DNA of 64,000 bases from UBA4877 sp002399285 (GTDB lineage Bacteria; Bacillota; Thermoanaerobacteria; Thermoanaerobacterales; UBA4877). The stretch's first letter is position 1. Each line of letters opens with the position of its first letter. A program made the translations under genes and the position numbers. Under the pieces are notes generated by a model, which was not told the DNA's origin, made no database searches, and saw nothing but the letters and a program-made list of their open reading frames with translations. Below are positions 38,956 through 47,908 of the stretch, piece by piece. Location of the stretch: positions 1-64,000 of the forward strand of contig DAIPGN010000001.1 in the NCBI GenBank assembly GCA_036771835.1, written 5' to 3'.

Positions 38956-39065
38956 TTTTTGAAAGCTCGTCATATAGAAGGCCGTCTGCTATATTGTTTC
39001 ATGTAAGAAAGATACTTTGCTTATTTTGGCAATTCGATACCATACAAATATGGGAGTTGATAACG

Positions 39066-40682
39066 GTGAGACGTATTGTTCTATTTATACTGCTCATAGC
39101 CATGATTACTGTGTTTATACCGGCCGGCACAATTGCATCCGGCTACGCGGCCGCTGATTTTCCGGATAGCGTTAGGGTGGGACTGTATTACAATTCCACC
39201 GCCGCTAATGCCGTGGACATAGGCTGCGACGGTGGATTGGATATATCTGTTCATCAAAGCGACACATTCGGCAAGCTGATGACGATGGCGGGGGGCGATA
39301 CGCTCCAGGTCGTCAAGGACGGGTACTACACATTTTCGGGAGGCGCTTACTCACGAATGGAGACATCTCAAGGCGCCCAGGCCGGACCATATCATCTTCA
39401 GGTTTCCAGCTGCAATTCTGCGGATGATGCCGGAAGAGAAGCAGACAGTCTGAGATCCCAAGGTTATGATGCATATCCCGCTTATGACGGCGGGTATAAG
39501 GTATGGGTGGGGAGCTTTTTGGATGCGTCAGGCGCTGCTCAATCGGGCCTGGACGGTGACGTTGTCGACGGGACCAAGGATACCATTCTGGTAAAGAGAA
39601 ATGGTGAAACAGTACTTGCCGTGGTATCCGATAAAAATGACGAGTTGTATTTTAAACCCTTGAGCGGGAATCTATCTATAGCGGGAAAGTCATATAGAGG
39701 GGCCGTATCCTTTAAGAGGAACAGTTCGAGCGATATGACCGTTATAAACATCCTGCCTCTGGAAGAGTACCTCTACGGTGTGATCCCCAACGAGATGCCG
39801 CCGGCCTGGCCGCAGGAAGCTTTAAAAGCCCAGGCGGTAGCCGCAAGGACATATGCGGTATATAACATAATCAACAACGGCAAATTCGCATCTCTCGGGT
39901 TTGACGTCGGCTGTTCTACGGATAGTCAGGTATATAAGGGCAAGTCGACCGAGTCGGCTGCCGCGAACAAGGCCGTGGATATGACAAAGGGGATACTGAT
40001 GCTGCATGACGGCGTTCCCGTGGAAGCCTTCTTTTATTCCCACAGCGGCGGCTATACTGCAGATATATCGGATATATATAATTCTTCATCGCCCGTCTTT
40101 GTCGGGAAGGCCGATCCGTACTCACTGGGATATGCTCCCCAATATGACGGCTGGAGCGTGACGTTCAGTGCGGCAGACCTATTGAACAAGCTCATGCCGA
40201 CAAAGGGAAACATAGGAAATATTGACAGCGTCGACATGACGCATTCATATACCGGCAGGGTACTGGAGATGGATATCAACGGAACCAACGGCAGCGCCGT
40301 GATGAAGAAGAATGAGACGAGAAGCGTTTTGGGACTTAAAAGCACGCTGTTTGACATGGATACGGATTCCGATGTCTATACGTTGGATTCAGCGGGACAG
40401 ATCAAGAAAAGCATGCCCCGGGACTTGTTTATAATCGGCGGGAGCGGAGTAAACGAATTTACAGGCGGGAATCTATACAGCATGGGAAATGGCGCTATGA
40501 AAGAGATACCCGGCAGCCCGTCGCTCTTTACCATAAACGGAAGCGGTTACGGCCACGGCATAGGGCTCAGCCAGTACGGAGCGCGCGGAATGGCCGATAA
40601 GGGATTTAATTATACGGATATACTGGAATACTATTATAGTAATATAGAAGTATACGATACCATAAACGGCAGAAACATATAG
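39066..40682 (+). CDS. spoIID: SpoIID/LytB-domain protein with SPOR repeat
   Basis: A roughly 538-residue exported protein: signal peptide (about 1-30), a SPOR-like domain (YHLQVSSCNSADDAGREADSL, YKVWVGSF), then a SpoIID/LytB domain (YRGAVSFKRN, LPLEEYLYGVIPNEMPPAWP, EALKAQAVAARTYA, ending GYGHGIGLSQYGARGMADKG). SpoIID is a lytic transglycosylase that removes peptidoglycan glycan strands during engulfment; the conserved Glu lies in IPNEMP. The SPOR part probably binds stem-less glycan. The GTG start at 39066 follows GGGAG. It precedes queA by 11 bases. Confidence 0.88.
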   Translation: MRRIVLFILLIAMITVFIPAGTIASGYAAADFPDSVRVGLYYNSTAANAVDIGCDGGLDISVHQSDTFGKLMTMAGGDTLQVVKDGYYTFSGGAYSRMETSQGAQAGPYHLQVSSCNSADDAGREADSLRSQGYDAYPAYDGGYKVWVGSFLDASGAAQSGLDGDVVDGTKDTILVKRNGETVLAVVSDKNDELYFKPLSGNLSIAGKSYRGAVSFKRNSSSDMTVINILPLEEYLYGVIPNEMPPAWPQEALKAQAVAARTYAVYNIINNGKFASLGFDVGCSTDSQVYKGKSTESAAANKAVDMTKGILMLHDGVPVEAFFYSHSGGYTADISDIYNSSSPVFVGKADPYSLGYAPQYDGWSVTFSAADLLNKLMPTKGNIGNIDSVDMTHSYTGRVLEMDINGTNGSAVMKKNETRSVLGLKSTLFDMDTDSDVYTLDSAGQIKKSMPRDLFIIGGSGVNEFTGGNLYSMGNGAMKEIPGSPSLFTINGSGYGHGIGLSQYGARGMADKGFNYTDILEYYYSNIEVYDTINGRNI

Positions 40683-40693
40683 GAGATGTTAAT

Positions 40694-41719
40694 TTGAACG
40701 TACGCGACTTCTATTTTGATCTTCCTGAGGAACTGATAGCTCAGGAACCGCTGCAGCAAAGGGATATGGCGCGGCTTATGGTGCTGCATAAGGGTACGGG
40801 AGACATAGAACATAGGACTTTTAGGGACATAACGGATTATCTGGATCCAGGCGACTGCCTTGTCTTAAATGATACGAGAGTGATACCGGCGAGGCTTCTG
40901 GGAAGAAAGGCCGAAACCTTGGGCAGGATGGAGTTTGTACTCTTGAACAATAAGGGCGGGGACGTATGGGAGGTCATGGTAAAACCGGGGCGCAGAGCCA
41001 GGATAGGAGCGAAATTTGTATTCGGAGACGGTGAGCTTAACGCCGAGGTCCTTGAGGAGACAAAAATAGGCACGAGGTATGTGAAGTTTTATTATGAAGG
41101 CTTGTTTGACAAGATATTGGATAAGCTTGGGAAAATGCCGCTTCCGCCCTATATTAAAAGGCAGCTTGAAGATAATGAGATGTATCAGACGGTCTATTCC
41201 AAAAACGAGGGTTCGGCCGCTGCTCCGACGGCAGGACTGCATTTTACCGAAAGTTTGCTTGAAGATATAGAGAAGAGAGGCGTTCACGTAGTTTATATAA
41301 CCCTGCATGTGGGCCTGGGGACGTTCAGGCCGGTCAAGGTCGAAAGGGTGGAAGATCATGAGATGCATTCGGAATTTTTTGTTGTAAGTCAAGAGTCTGC
41401 GGATACGATAAATAGGGCTAGAAAGAGCGGAGGGAAGATAGTCTCCGTGGGCACGACGTCTACCCGGACCCTTGAATCCTCATGCGACGGCGATGGCAAT
41501 ATACTGGCCCAGAGCGGATGGACGGATATTTTTATTTATCCCGGATATAAATATAAGGCTATAGATGCTTTGATAACCAATTTTCATCTGCCCGAGTCCA
41601 CTTTAATAATGCTGGTAAGCGCATTGGCAGGGAGAGAAAATATAATGAACGCTTATAAAGAGGCCGTGGCGAAACGATACAGGTTTTTCAGTTTCGGCGA
41701 CGCTATGCTAATAATCTAG
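40694..41719 (+). CDS. queA: tRNA preQ1(34) S-adenosylmethionine ribosyltransferase-isomerase
   Basis: A 341-residue enzyme that moves the ribosyl group of SAM onto preQ1 in tRNA wobble position 34, giving epoxyqueuosine. Motifs are FYFDLPEELIAQ, VLNDTRVIPARLLG, EGSAAAPTAGLHFTE, VVYITLHVGLGTFRPV and NFHLPESTLIMLVSALAG. The start is TTG 40694, giving MNVRDFYF, with AGGAGATG upstream. tgt, the preceding step of the pathway, lies one gene downstream, an arrangement common in Clostridia. Confidence 0.95.
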   Translation: MNVRDFYFDLPEELIAQEPLQQRDMARLMVLHKGTGDIEHRTFRDITDYLDPGDCLVLNDTRVIPARLLGRKAETLGRMEFVLLNNKGGDVWEVMVKPGRRARIGAKFVFGDGELNAEVLEETKIGTRYVKFYYEGLFDKILDKLGKMPLPPYIKRQLEDNEMYQTVYSKNEGSAAAPTAGLHFTESLLEDIEKRGVHVVYITLHVGLGTFRPVKVERVEDHEMHSEFFVVSQESADTINRARKSGGKIVSVGTTSTRTLESSCDGDGNILAQSGWTDIFIYPGYKYKAIDALITNFHLPESTLIMLVSALAGRENIMNAYKEAVAKRYRFFSFGDAMLII

Positions 41720-41739
41720 AATTTATTGGGGGTTTGCCG

Positions 41740-42378
41740 GTGAATAATAAATCTCTAAAAAGGAATCTTGTGCAGTCAACACAGTTTTTAGAGATACTTA
41801 TATCTTTATTTATAATAGCGGCAGTACTCGTAAGCTTTATTGATCTGGGAAGATATATATACCAGATACTGCATACAAATTTGACGCTGTCCTATGATCT
41901 CCTGACGGATTTTCTCGGTCATGCCCTTTTAATGGCTGTGGGCGTTGAACTCGTGGTAATGCTCGTCAATCATACTCCGGGCAGCATCATTGAGGTACTG
42001 CTCTTTTCGATTGCCAGAAAGATGTTGGTCGGGAGTAAGAGTATGACTGATTTTATATTGGGCATAATGGCAATAGCAGGGGTCTTTGCCATAAGGAAGT
42101 ATCTTTTTGTAGAGGATATATCCGGGAAGAGGGGAATAATGCTGAGCGCTGCCACGCCGATCAAAGAGGTCAATCGTCTGGTAGGCATCAATCTGCCGGA
42201 GGACTATGCCGATACCATAGGCGGACTGCTGGTCAGGTACTCTGAGGAACATGATATTGAACTGCGGGAGGGATTGAAACTCACCATATATAATGCGGAT
42301 GTATTCATTGCGGAGATGTCGGGGGATTCGATCGAAAAATTAAGATTTACCAAGGGACTTAGTGACGAGGAGGTTTAA
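41740..42378 (+). CDS. Membrane protein of unknown function between queA and tgt
   Basis: A 212-residue protein with three to four membrane helices in the first 135 residues (LEILISLFIIAAVLVSFIDL, LLMAVGVELVVMLV, FILGIMAIAGVFAI). A cytosolic C-terminal domain of about 75 residues follows (VNRLVGINLPEDYADTIGG...LTIYNADVFIAEMSGDS) resembling a transporter-associated or PsiE-linked domain. I do not assign a function. GTG 41740 has TTGGGGG 7 bases upstream. Its stop overlaps the tgt ATG by one base, so the two are coupled. Confidence 0.7.
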   Translation: MNNKSLKRNLVQSTQFLEILISLFIIAAVLVSFIDLGRYIYQILHTNLTLSYDLLTDFLGHALLMAVGVELVVMLVNHTPGSIIEVLLFSIARKMLVGSKSMTDFILGIMAIAGVFAIRKYLFVEDISGKRGIMLSAATPIKEVNRLVGINLPEDYADTIGGLLVRYSEEHDIELREGLKLTIYNADVFIAEMSGDSIEKLRFTKGLSDEEV

Positions 42379-43505
42379 TGCTGTTGAGTCGGTTTAGATA
42401 TGAGCTCATTAAAGAAGAAAAGCATACCCATGCGAGATTAGGCAGGATATATACGCCGCACGGAGTCATCGAAACGCCGGTCTTCATGCCGGTGGGCACA
42501 CAGGCTACGGTAAAGGCGATGACGCCGGAGGAACTGAAGGAAATAGGCGCTGAAATCATATTGTCCAATACATATCATCTGTATCTGCGGCCGGGCCATG
42601 AATTGGTGAAAAAGGCCGGCGGACTGCACAGCTTTATGCACTGGGACAGACCTATACTCACCGACAGCGGCGGTTATCAGGTGTTCAGCCTGTCCGATCT
42701 GCGGGAAATTACCCAAGACGGGGTCTATTTCAAATCGTATTTAGACGGTTCAGGACATTTCATAGGTCCGGAAAAAGCCATGGAGATAGAGAATGCCTTG
42801 GGTGCAGACATAATAATGTGTTTTGACGAATGTGCCCCCTATCCCGCCGAATGGGAATATGTGAAGAAATCTTCGGATATGACCATAGAATGGGCAAAGA
42901 GATGCAAAGCAGGCAATAGCCGGCCGGATGAGCAGGCTCTGTTCGGAATTCTGCAGGGCGGTCTTTATAAGGACATCAGAATAGAAAATGCAAAGAGAAT
43001 GGCGGACCTTGACTTTCCGGGGTACTCGATAGGCGGGCTGAGCGTGGGAGAACCCAAGGATTTGATGCTGGACGCCATTGAGACGGTAGAAAATTATATG
43101 CCGAAGAATAAACCGAGATATCTTATGGGAGTGGGAAGCCCCGACCTTCTCATAGAGGGCGCTATAAGAGGCATAGACATGTTCGACTGTGTGCTGCCGA
43201 CCAGGATAGCGAGGAACGGCACGGTGCTTACGAGCCATGGCAAGCTGGTGGTGAGAAATGCTCAATATGCTGAAGACTTTACACCGCTGGATAGCGAATG
43301 CGATTGTTATGTCTGCCGGAATTATACCCGCGCATATATAAGGCATCTCTTCAAGGCTGGTGAAATATTGGCCGCAAGGCTGGCCTCATACCATAATATA
43401 TACTTTTTAGTCAAATTGATGGATAAAATACGAGAAGCTATTAAAGAGGACGAGCTGATCGAATTCAAAAAAGAATTTTTTGCAAAATATGGTTATGAGT
43501 TGTAA
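42378..43505 (+). CDS. tgt: tRNA-guanine transglycosylase
   Basis: A 375-residue enzyme that exchanges guanine-34 for preQ1 in tRNAs for Asp, Asn, His and Tyr. Present are the nucleophile and base-binding segments TDSGGYQVFSLSDLR, DIIMCFDECAPYP and FGILQGGLYKDIR, GVGSPDLLIEGA, and the zinc site CDCYVCRNYTRAYIRHLF. The length is standard. It overlaps the previous gene by one base, with GACGAGGAGG as ribosome site. With queA two genes upstream it covers the late queuosine pathway. Confidence 0.96.
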   Translation: MLLSRFRYELIKEEKHTHARLGRIYTPHGVIETPVFMPVGTQATVKAMTPEELKEIGAEIILSNTYHLYLRPGHELVKKAGGLHSFMHWDRPILTDSGGYQVFSLSDLREITQDGVYFKSYLDGSGHFIGPEKAMEIENALGADIIMCFDECAPYPAEWEYVKKSSDMTIEWAKRCKAGNSRPDEQALFGILQGGLYKDIRIENAKRMADLDFPGYSIGGLSVGEPKDLMLDAIETVENYMPKNKPRYLMGVGSPDLLIEGAIRGIDMFDCVLPTRIARNGTVLTSHGKLVVRNAQYAEDFTPLDSECDCYVCRNYTRAYIRHLFKAGEILAARLASYHNIYFLVKLMDKIREAIKEDELIEFKKEFFAKYGYEL

Positions 43506-43530
43506 AATATAAAAGAAGGGAGGGATACAG

Positions 43531-43884
43531 ATGAATCAGACCACAATATTGATAATCGAACTGGTTGCTTTTATCGGCATATTTTATCTCCTCATAATTC
43601 TCCCTCAGCAGCGCAGAGATAAAAAGGAGCGGGAGATGATAGCTTCGCTGGTGCCCGGTGATGAGATAATTACTAAGAGCGGCATTTACGGTAAAGTGCT
43701 CAGCGTAAAGGAAGATTCCTTCACCATTGAAGTCGGTGCCGACAGGGTCAAGCTGAAAATTGCAAAATGGGCCGTAGGCGGCGTTCTGCATAAAGTAGAA
43801 TCCAAAGAGGCAAAGAAGAACAAGGAAGAGGACAAAGAGCCGGATAAGCCGGATAAGGAAGAAAAAAAAGAAGACGACCAGTAG
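43531..43884 (+). CDS. yajC: Preprotein translocase subunit YajC
   Basis: A 117-residue protein with one N-terminal membrane helix (TILIIELVAFIGIFYLLIIL) followed by the YajC core PQQRRDKKEREMIASLVPGDEIITKSGIYG-type segment. A highly charged Lys/Glu/Asp tail (about 88-117) closes it. YajC joins SecDF at the Sec translocon; secD and secF are 2.8 kb downstream. The tail is longer than in many homologues. A terminator follows. Confidence 0.92.
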   Translation: MNQTTILIIELVAFIGIFYLLIILPQQRRDKKEREMIASLVPGDEIITKSGIYGKVLSVKEDSFTIEVGADRVKLKIAKWAVGGVLHKVESKEAKKNKEEDKEPDKPDKEEKKEDDQ

Positions 43885-43888
43885 TACG

Positions 43889-43932
43889 GAGTGCCATAGG
43901 ATCGATTTAAGCGGTTCTATGGCACTCTTTTT
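43889..43932 (+). terminator. Terminator after yajC
   Basis: GAGTGCCATAG (43889-43899) pairs with CTATGGCACTC (43917-43927), followed by TTTTT (43928-43932). Confidence 0.9.
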
Positions 43933-43999
43933 AAATCGGTTATATTTTTTTTATTTAATCATATTTTTAGTGTAGTGAAATAAATAGGGGTGAAATGTT

Positions 44000-44374
44000 A
44001 TGGACAAAGAGGGCATAAGTTCGATAAAAGTGGTAATATCGGGGGTCATCATCGGTTATATAGCGGCTACTATCATGTTTGTGATATACGGAATAATATT
44101 GGGCTCGACTTCAATTTCGGAAGAAACCATACCTATGATCGTAAAGGTCATTTTGGCAGTTACGATATTTATTTCCGGGCTCATGTCTGCACACTGGATT
44201 CATAACAGGGGATGGCTCTACGGCACAATGGCGGGATTAATATATATCATCGTTCTTTTGGTTCTCTCCGCGGTCTTTGTCAAAGGTTTTCAGGTAAGCT
44301 TAAATACGTTTGCGTATGTGGCGATTGCAATTCTCATAGGGGCTCTTGGCGGAATTCTCGGTATAAATATATAA
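44000..44374 (+). CDS. TIGR04086-type membrane protein
   Basis: A 124-residue protein with four membrane helices and few polar loops (VVISGVIIGYIAATIMFVIYG, MIVKVILAVTIFISGLMSA, GTMAGLIYIIVLLVLSAVFV, VAIAILIGALGGILGINI). This layout and its place directly before the SCIFF genes match the TIGR04086 family of Clostridia. Its function is unknown. It might relate to export or handling of the SCIFF product, which is an inference from conserved neighbourhood only. The site AGGGGTG precedes ATG 44000. Confidence 0.75.
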   Translation: MDKEGISSIKVVISGVIIGYIAATIMFVIYGIILGSTSISEETIPMIVKVILAVTIFISGLMSAHWIHNRGWLYGTMAGLIYIIVLLVLSAVFVKGFQVSLNTFAYVAIAILIGALGGILGINI

Positions 44375-44442
44375 AATTGGTTTTCATGCCGCCCAACTTA
44401 TGGTATAATGAATTTTGATTCATATGTAAGGGGGGGATTTAG

Positions 44443-44577
44443 TTGAAGCATATAAAAACCTTAAACGGTCCGCAGAGCAAAGAAGTCGTATTCGAGTGCG
44501 ACGGTTGTCATGCTTCATGCCAGTCTGCTTGCAAGACGTCCTGCACAGTCGCAAATCAGAAATGCCCCAGGAACTGA
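44443..44577 (+). CDS. scfA: SCIFF peptide precursor (six cysteines in forty-five)
   Basis: A 44-residue peptide starting at TTG 44443 (AAGGGGGGGA upstream). It carries six Cys at 19, 22, 26, 30, 34 and 41 after a leader MKHIKTLNGPQSKEVVFE. This is the SCIFF family, one of the most conserved ribosomal peptides of Clostridia. The radical-SAM maturase ScfB installs a thioether (sactionine) link between a Cys and a neighbouring residue. The mature function is not known. The maturase gene lies 82 bases downstream behind a terminator. It is easy to miss because of its size and TTG start. Confidence 0.93.
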   Translation: MKHIKTLNGPQSKEVVFECDGCHASCQSACKTSCTVANQKCPRN

Positions 44578-44592
44578 AGCTATGGGCAGATG

Positions 44593-44640
44593 AGCAGTAA
44601 ATATTAGTATATCTAATATATACTGCTTTTTAAATTTTTT
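44593..44640 (+). terminator. Terminator between scfA and scfB
   Basis: AGCAGTA-A-ATATTAG pairs with CTAATAT-A-TACTGCT (44593-44627) around a 5-base loop with one internal mismatch. TTTT and a second T run follow. It should let scfA transcripts end before scfB, so that the peptide exceeds its enzyme. Confidence 0.8.
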
Positions 44641-44659
44641 TTGGAGGATGAAATAAAGA

Positions 44660-46027
44660 ATGATACACATGTATAAATTGAACGGACATAACATTGTACT
44701 GGACGTAGGTTCGGGGACGATACACACGGTGGACGATCTTACCTATGACGTGTTGGGGCTTTACCTCGAGCATGAAGAAAAGGATATAGCCAAAATTTTG
44801 AAGGACAAGTATGATGCCGGTGAAATACTTGAGTCCATAAATGAGATCAATGAATTGGTGGAGAACGAACTGCTGTTCTCACCGGATGCCGGCGCGGACA
44901 TTAAACTGGATAACTATAACCCGTCGATCAGGGCATTATGCGTCCATCCGGCTCATGACTGCAACTTGAGATGCGATTATTGTTTTGCATCGGCAGGCAG
45001 CTACAATCAAGGAATAAGTCACATGAGCATAGAGACGGGGAGAAGATGCGTTGACTTTCTGATAGAACAATCGGGCGGCAATAAGCACTTGGAGATAGAT
45101 TTCTTTGGGGGAGAACCCCTGATGAATTTTGAGGTCGTAAGGGATATGGTGAATTACGCCAAGGAAAAGGGAAGGGAACATGATAAGGAATTTGGCTTTA
45201 CCATCACTACAAACGCAACCCTCCTCGACGATGATTCCATAAAATTTATAAACGACAACATGTACAATGTGGTCTTGAGTTTGGACGGAAGAAAAGAGGT
45301 CAATGACAGGTTTAGGCATAATATAGCCAATGCCGGAAGCTATGATGTTATAGTGAAAAACATACGCAAGCTGATCGACGGCAGAAAAGGCAGGGAATAT
45401 TATATTCGAGGTACTTACACACGAAACAATCTGGACTTTACCGAAGATGTAAAATCCATAGCGGATCTGGGTTATAAAGAGATTTCTTTGGAGCCGGTCA
45501 TCTCCGATGACGAGAATTATGCCATAAGAAAGAAAGATCTGCCCAGGATCTTTGACGAATACGAAAGACTGCTGCATTTCTGCATAAAAAGAGAGAGGGA
45601 CGGCGAACGGATAAATTTTTATCATTTCAACATCGACCTAAATGGAGGCCCGTGTGTACTTAAACGGGTCACCGGCTGCGGTGCCGGTTTTGAATATTTG
45701 GCAGTGGACCCTTCTGGGAATATCTATCCTTGTCATCAGTTCGTGGGTATGGACGACTATATTATGGGAAATATATTTGAAGGTATAAAAAATACCGGTA
45801 TGGGGGATCTTTTTTTAAACAGTAATATATATACAAAGCAGGAATGCACAAACTGCTGGGCAAAATTCTATTGCAGCGGAGGCTGCCATGCATCGAATCT
45901 CAAGATGGGCGGAGGCTTTGATAAGACCTATGGCTTGGGCTGCGAGATAACCAAAAAGAGAGTGGAGTGTGCCATTGCCCTGCAGGTGGAAAGGCTGATG
46001 GATGATGGCAATGATACTGCCATATAA
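44660..46027 (+). CDS. scfB: SCIFF maturase, radical SAM/SPASM protein
   Basis: A 455-residue enzyme. An N-terminal region (about 1-85) resembles the RRE peptide-recognition domain. The radical SAM core carries the 4Fe-4S motif CNLRCDYC (near residue 100) with EIDFFGGEPLMNFE. The C-terminal SPASM domain has the Cys clusters GPC...GCGAGFEY, CHQF and CTNCWAKFYCSGGCHAS for auxiliary clusters. It forms the thioether bridge in the SCIFF peptide. ATG 44660 follows TTTGGAGGA. The carbonic anhydrase-like gene overlaps its end by 26 bases. Confidence 0.94.
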   Translation: MIHMYKLNGHNIVLDVGSGTIHTVDDLTYDVLGLYLEHEEKDIAKILKDKYDAGEILESINEINELVENELLFSPDAGADIKLDNYNPSIRALCVHPAHDCNLRCDYCFASAGSYNQGISHMSIETGRRCVDFLIEQSGGNKHLEIDFFGGEPLMNFEVVRDMVNYAKEKGREHDKEFGFTITTNATLLDDDSIKFINDNMYNVVLSLDGRKEVNDRFRHNIANAGSYDVIVKNIRKLIDGRKGREYYIRGTYTRNNLDFTEDVKSIADLGYKEISLEPVISDDENYAIRKKDLPRIFDEYERLLHFCIKRERDGERINFYHFNIDLNGGPCVLKRVTGCGAGFEYLAVDPSGNIYPCHQFVGMDDYIMGNIFEGIKNTGMGDLFLNSNIYTKQECTNCWAKFYCSGGCHASNLKMGGGFDKTYGLGCEITKKRVECAIALQVERLMDDGNDTAI

Positions 46028-46517
46028 TGGCAAGAAGCCGAACATAAGTTCCAAGGCATATATAATGGGGGACGTCACTATCGTAGGCGACGTGGATATA
46101 GGAGATTTTTCAAGCATCTGGTATTACAGCGTACTCAGAGGGGATGTCAACAAGATCGTCGTGGGGAATTATTCGAACATACAGGATGGATGCGTCGTGC
46201 ATGTGGACAGCGATGCGGATGTCAATATAGGAGATTATGTTACCATAGGGCACAGAGCCGTTATCCACGGATGCAGCATAGGCAGCAATGTGCTGATAGG
46301 TATGGGTTCGATAATAATGAACGGGGCGAAGATCGGCGATAACGTGGTCATAGGCGCAGGAACCCTCGTTACCGGGGGGAAGGAGATTCCTCCCGGCTGT
46401 ATGGTATACGGAAATCCGGCAAGGATCGTAAGGGAACTGACCGGAAGTGAAATTGAAAACATTAAAGAAGGCGCATTGGAATATATAAGGCTTGCGGCGG
46501 GGAAAAACAATATATAG
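46002..46517 (+). CDS. Gamma-carbonic anhydrase-like hexapeptide protein
   Basis: A 171-residue left-handed beta-helix protein with hexapeptide repeats (NISSKAYIMGDVTIVGDVDIGDFSSI and so on) and the three metal-ligand histidines of gamma-carbonic anhydrases: His67 in VVHVDS, and His84 and His89 in IGHRAVIHGC. It may hydrate CO2 or act as a related acyl-transferase-like protein. YrdA-type homologues have uncertain activity. The ATG at 46002 follows GGTGGAAAGG; 46011 is an alternative. It overlaps scfB by 26 bases, so it is coupled to it. Confidence 0.88.
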   Translation: MMAMILPYNGKKPNISSKAYIMGDVTIVGDVDIGDFSSIWYYSVLRGDVNKIVVGNYSNIQDGCVVHVDSDADVNIGDYVTIGHRAVIHGCSIGSNVLIGMGSIIMNGAKIGDNVVIGAGTLVTGGKEIPPGCMVYGNPARIVRELTGSEIENIKEGALEYIRLAAGKNNI

Positions 46518-46655
46518 CGATATAGCGGCGTATTCCATAGGAAAATAAATGAAAACAATTGTAATAAGGGAAAAGTTGAAGTACAATAGGATATGTTTAA
46601 TGATATCCGGCATAATGTTAACTTATTAATGTTTCAAGAAGGGGGTCATCCTTAG

Positions 46656-47897
46656 ATGAGTGTAAAAAATGTGGTAAAGTTCATTGTCTTGATAGCTATA
46701 ATAGCTGTAGTCGCATATGTTATGCTTCAGGGTTTAACATTGGGGACATTTAAAATAAAACCTGTCAAGGACAGTATACGGCAGGGCCTGGATTTAAAGG
46801 GCGGCGTGTATGCGATCATGGAGGCTCAGGGTAAAGTGAGTTCCGATGATATCTCCAAGGCCATATCCGTAATAGACAACAGGGTCAACGCCTTGGGCGT
46901 GACCGAGCCTGTCATAGTGGCCGAGGGATCGAACAGGATCCGTGTGGAGCTTCCCGGCGTAAGCGATCCGGAGAGCGCGATCAACTTTTTGGGTCAGACC
47001 GCACAGCTTCAGTTTGTGGGCCCGGACGGCAAGGTGCTGCTCACCGGTGCGGATGTCAAGGATTCAAAAGCCGTAATGGGCAAGGATGAAAACGGCGCAC
47101 AGATGCCGCAGGTATCGCTGAGCTTTAATTCCGAGGGGGCCAAAAAGTTTTCGGATGCCACGGGTAAATTTATAAATCAGCAGATCGCCATAATACTTGA
47201 CGACAAGATCATTTCCGCTCCGGTGGTACAAAACCAGATAACGGGTGGCCAGGCCGTCATAACCGGCCTTGAGAATTTTGATGAAGCATCGAAACTCGCA
47301 ATACAGATAAGATCGGGAGCTCTTCCTGTGACATTAAAGCCTGCCGAGATAAGGACGGTCGGCCCGACACTGGGACAAGACGCCTTTAATAAAAGCGTAC
47401 AGGCAGGTATCTACGGCGTCATAGTAGTAATGCTGTTCATGCTGGCATACTATAGGCTGCCGGGATTTGTAGCCGATATAGCATTGGTAATATATATGAT
47501 GATATCCTTTGTGGTATTTGCACTGCTTAAGGTGACGATGACTCTGCCGGGTATCGCAGGCATTATTCTTTCCATAGGAATGGCGGTAGATGCCAACGTC
47601 ATTATATTTGAGAGGGTAAAAGAAGAGTTGAAGAGCGGCAAGAGTCTGCGTGCCTCCATAGACCAAGGCTTTAACAGGGCGCTTGTGGCGGTCGTTGACT
47701 CCAATGTTACCACCCTCATAGCCTGTGTTGTGTTGTTTTATCTGGGAGCAGGATCTATAAAAGGATTTGCGGTGACCCTTGCGGTCGGCGTGCTGGCCAG
47801 TATGCTTACCGCGGTGGTAATCACAAAGTATATACTGGAGACTGTTGTCGGTATGAATCTGAATATAACTAAGAACCTTAAATCATATGGGCTATAG
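46656..47897 (+). CDS. secD: Protein translocase subunit SecD
   Basis: A 413-residue membrane protein. One N-terminal helix is followed by a large extracytoplasmic region (RQGLDLKGGVYAIMEA motif, then the P1-like repeats and NQQIAIILDDKIISAP). Then come five helices with VQAGIYGVIVVMLFMLAYYR, GMAVDANVIIFERVKEEL and AVVDSNVTTLIA. SecDF uses the proton motive force to pull exported proteins out of the Sec channel. The protein is shorter than E. coli SecD, as is normal for Firmicutes with split secD and secF. secF follows 11 bases later. Confidence 0.95.
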   Translation: MSVKNVVKFIVLIAIIAVVAYVMLQGLTLGTFKIKPVKDSIRQGLDLKGGVYAIMEAQGKVSSDDISKAISVIDNRVNALGVTEPVIVAEGSNRIRVELPGVSDPESAINFLGQTAQLQFVGPDGKVLLTGADVKDSKAVMGKDENGAQMPQVSLSFNSEGAKKFSDATGKFINQQIAIILDDKIISAPVVQNQITGGQAVITGLENFDEASKLAIQIRSGALPVTLKPAEIRTVGPTLGQDAFNKSVQAGIYGVIVVMLFMLAYYRLPGFVADIALVIYMMISFVVFALLKVTMTLPGIAGIILSIGMAVDANVIIFERVKEELKSGKSLRASIDQGFNRALVAVVDSNVTTLIACVVLFYLGAGSIKGFAVTLAVGVLASMLTAVVITKYILETVVGMNLNITKNLKSYGL

Positions 47898-47908
47898 GGG
47901 GGTTGCAG

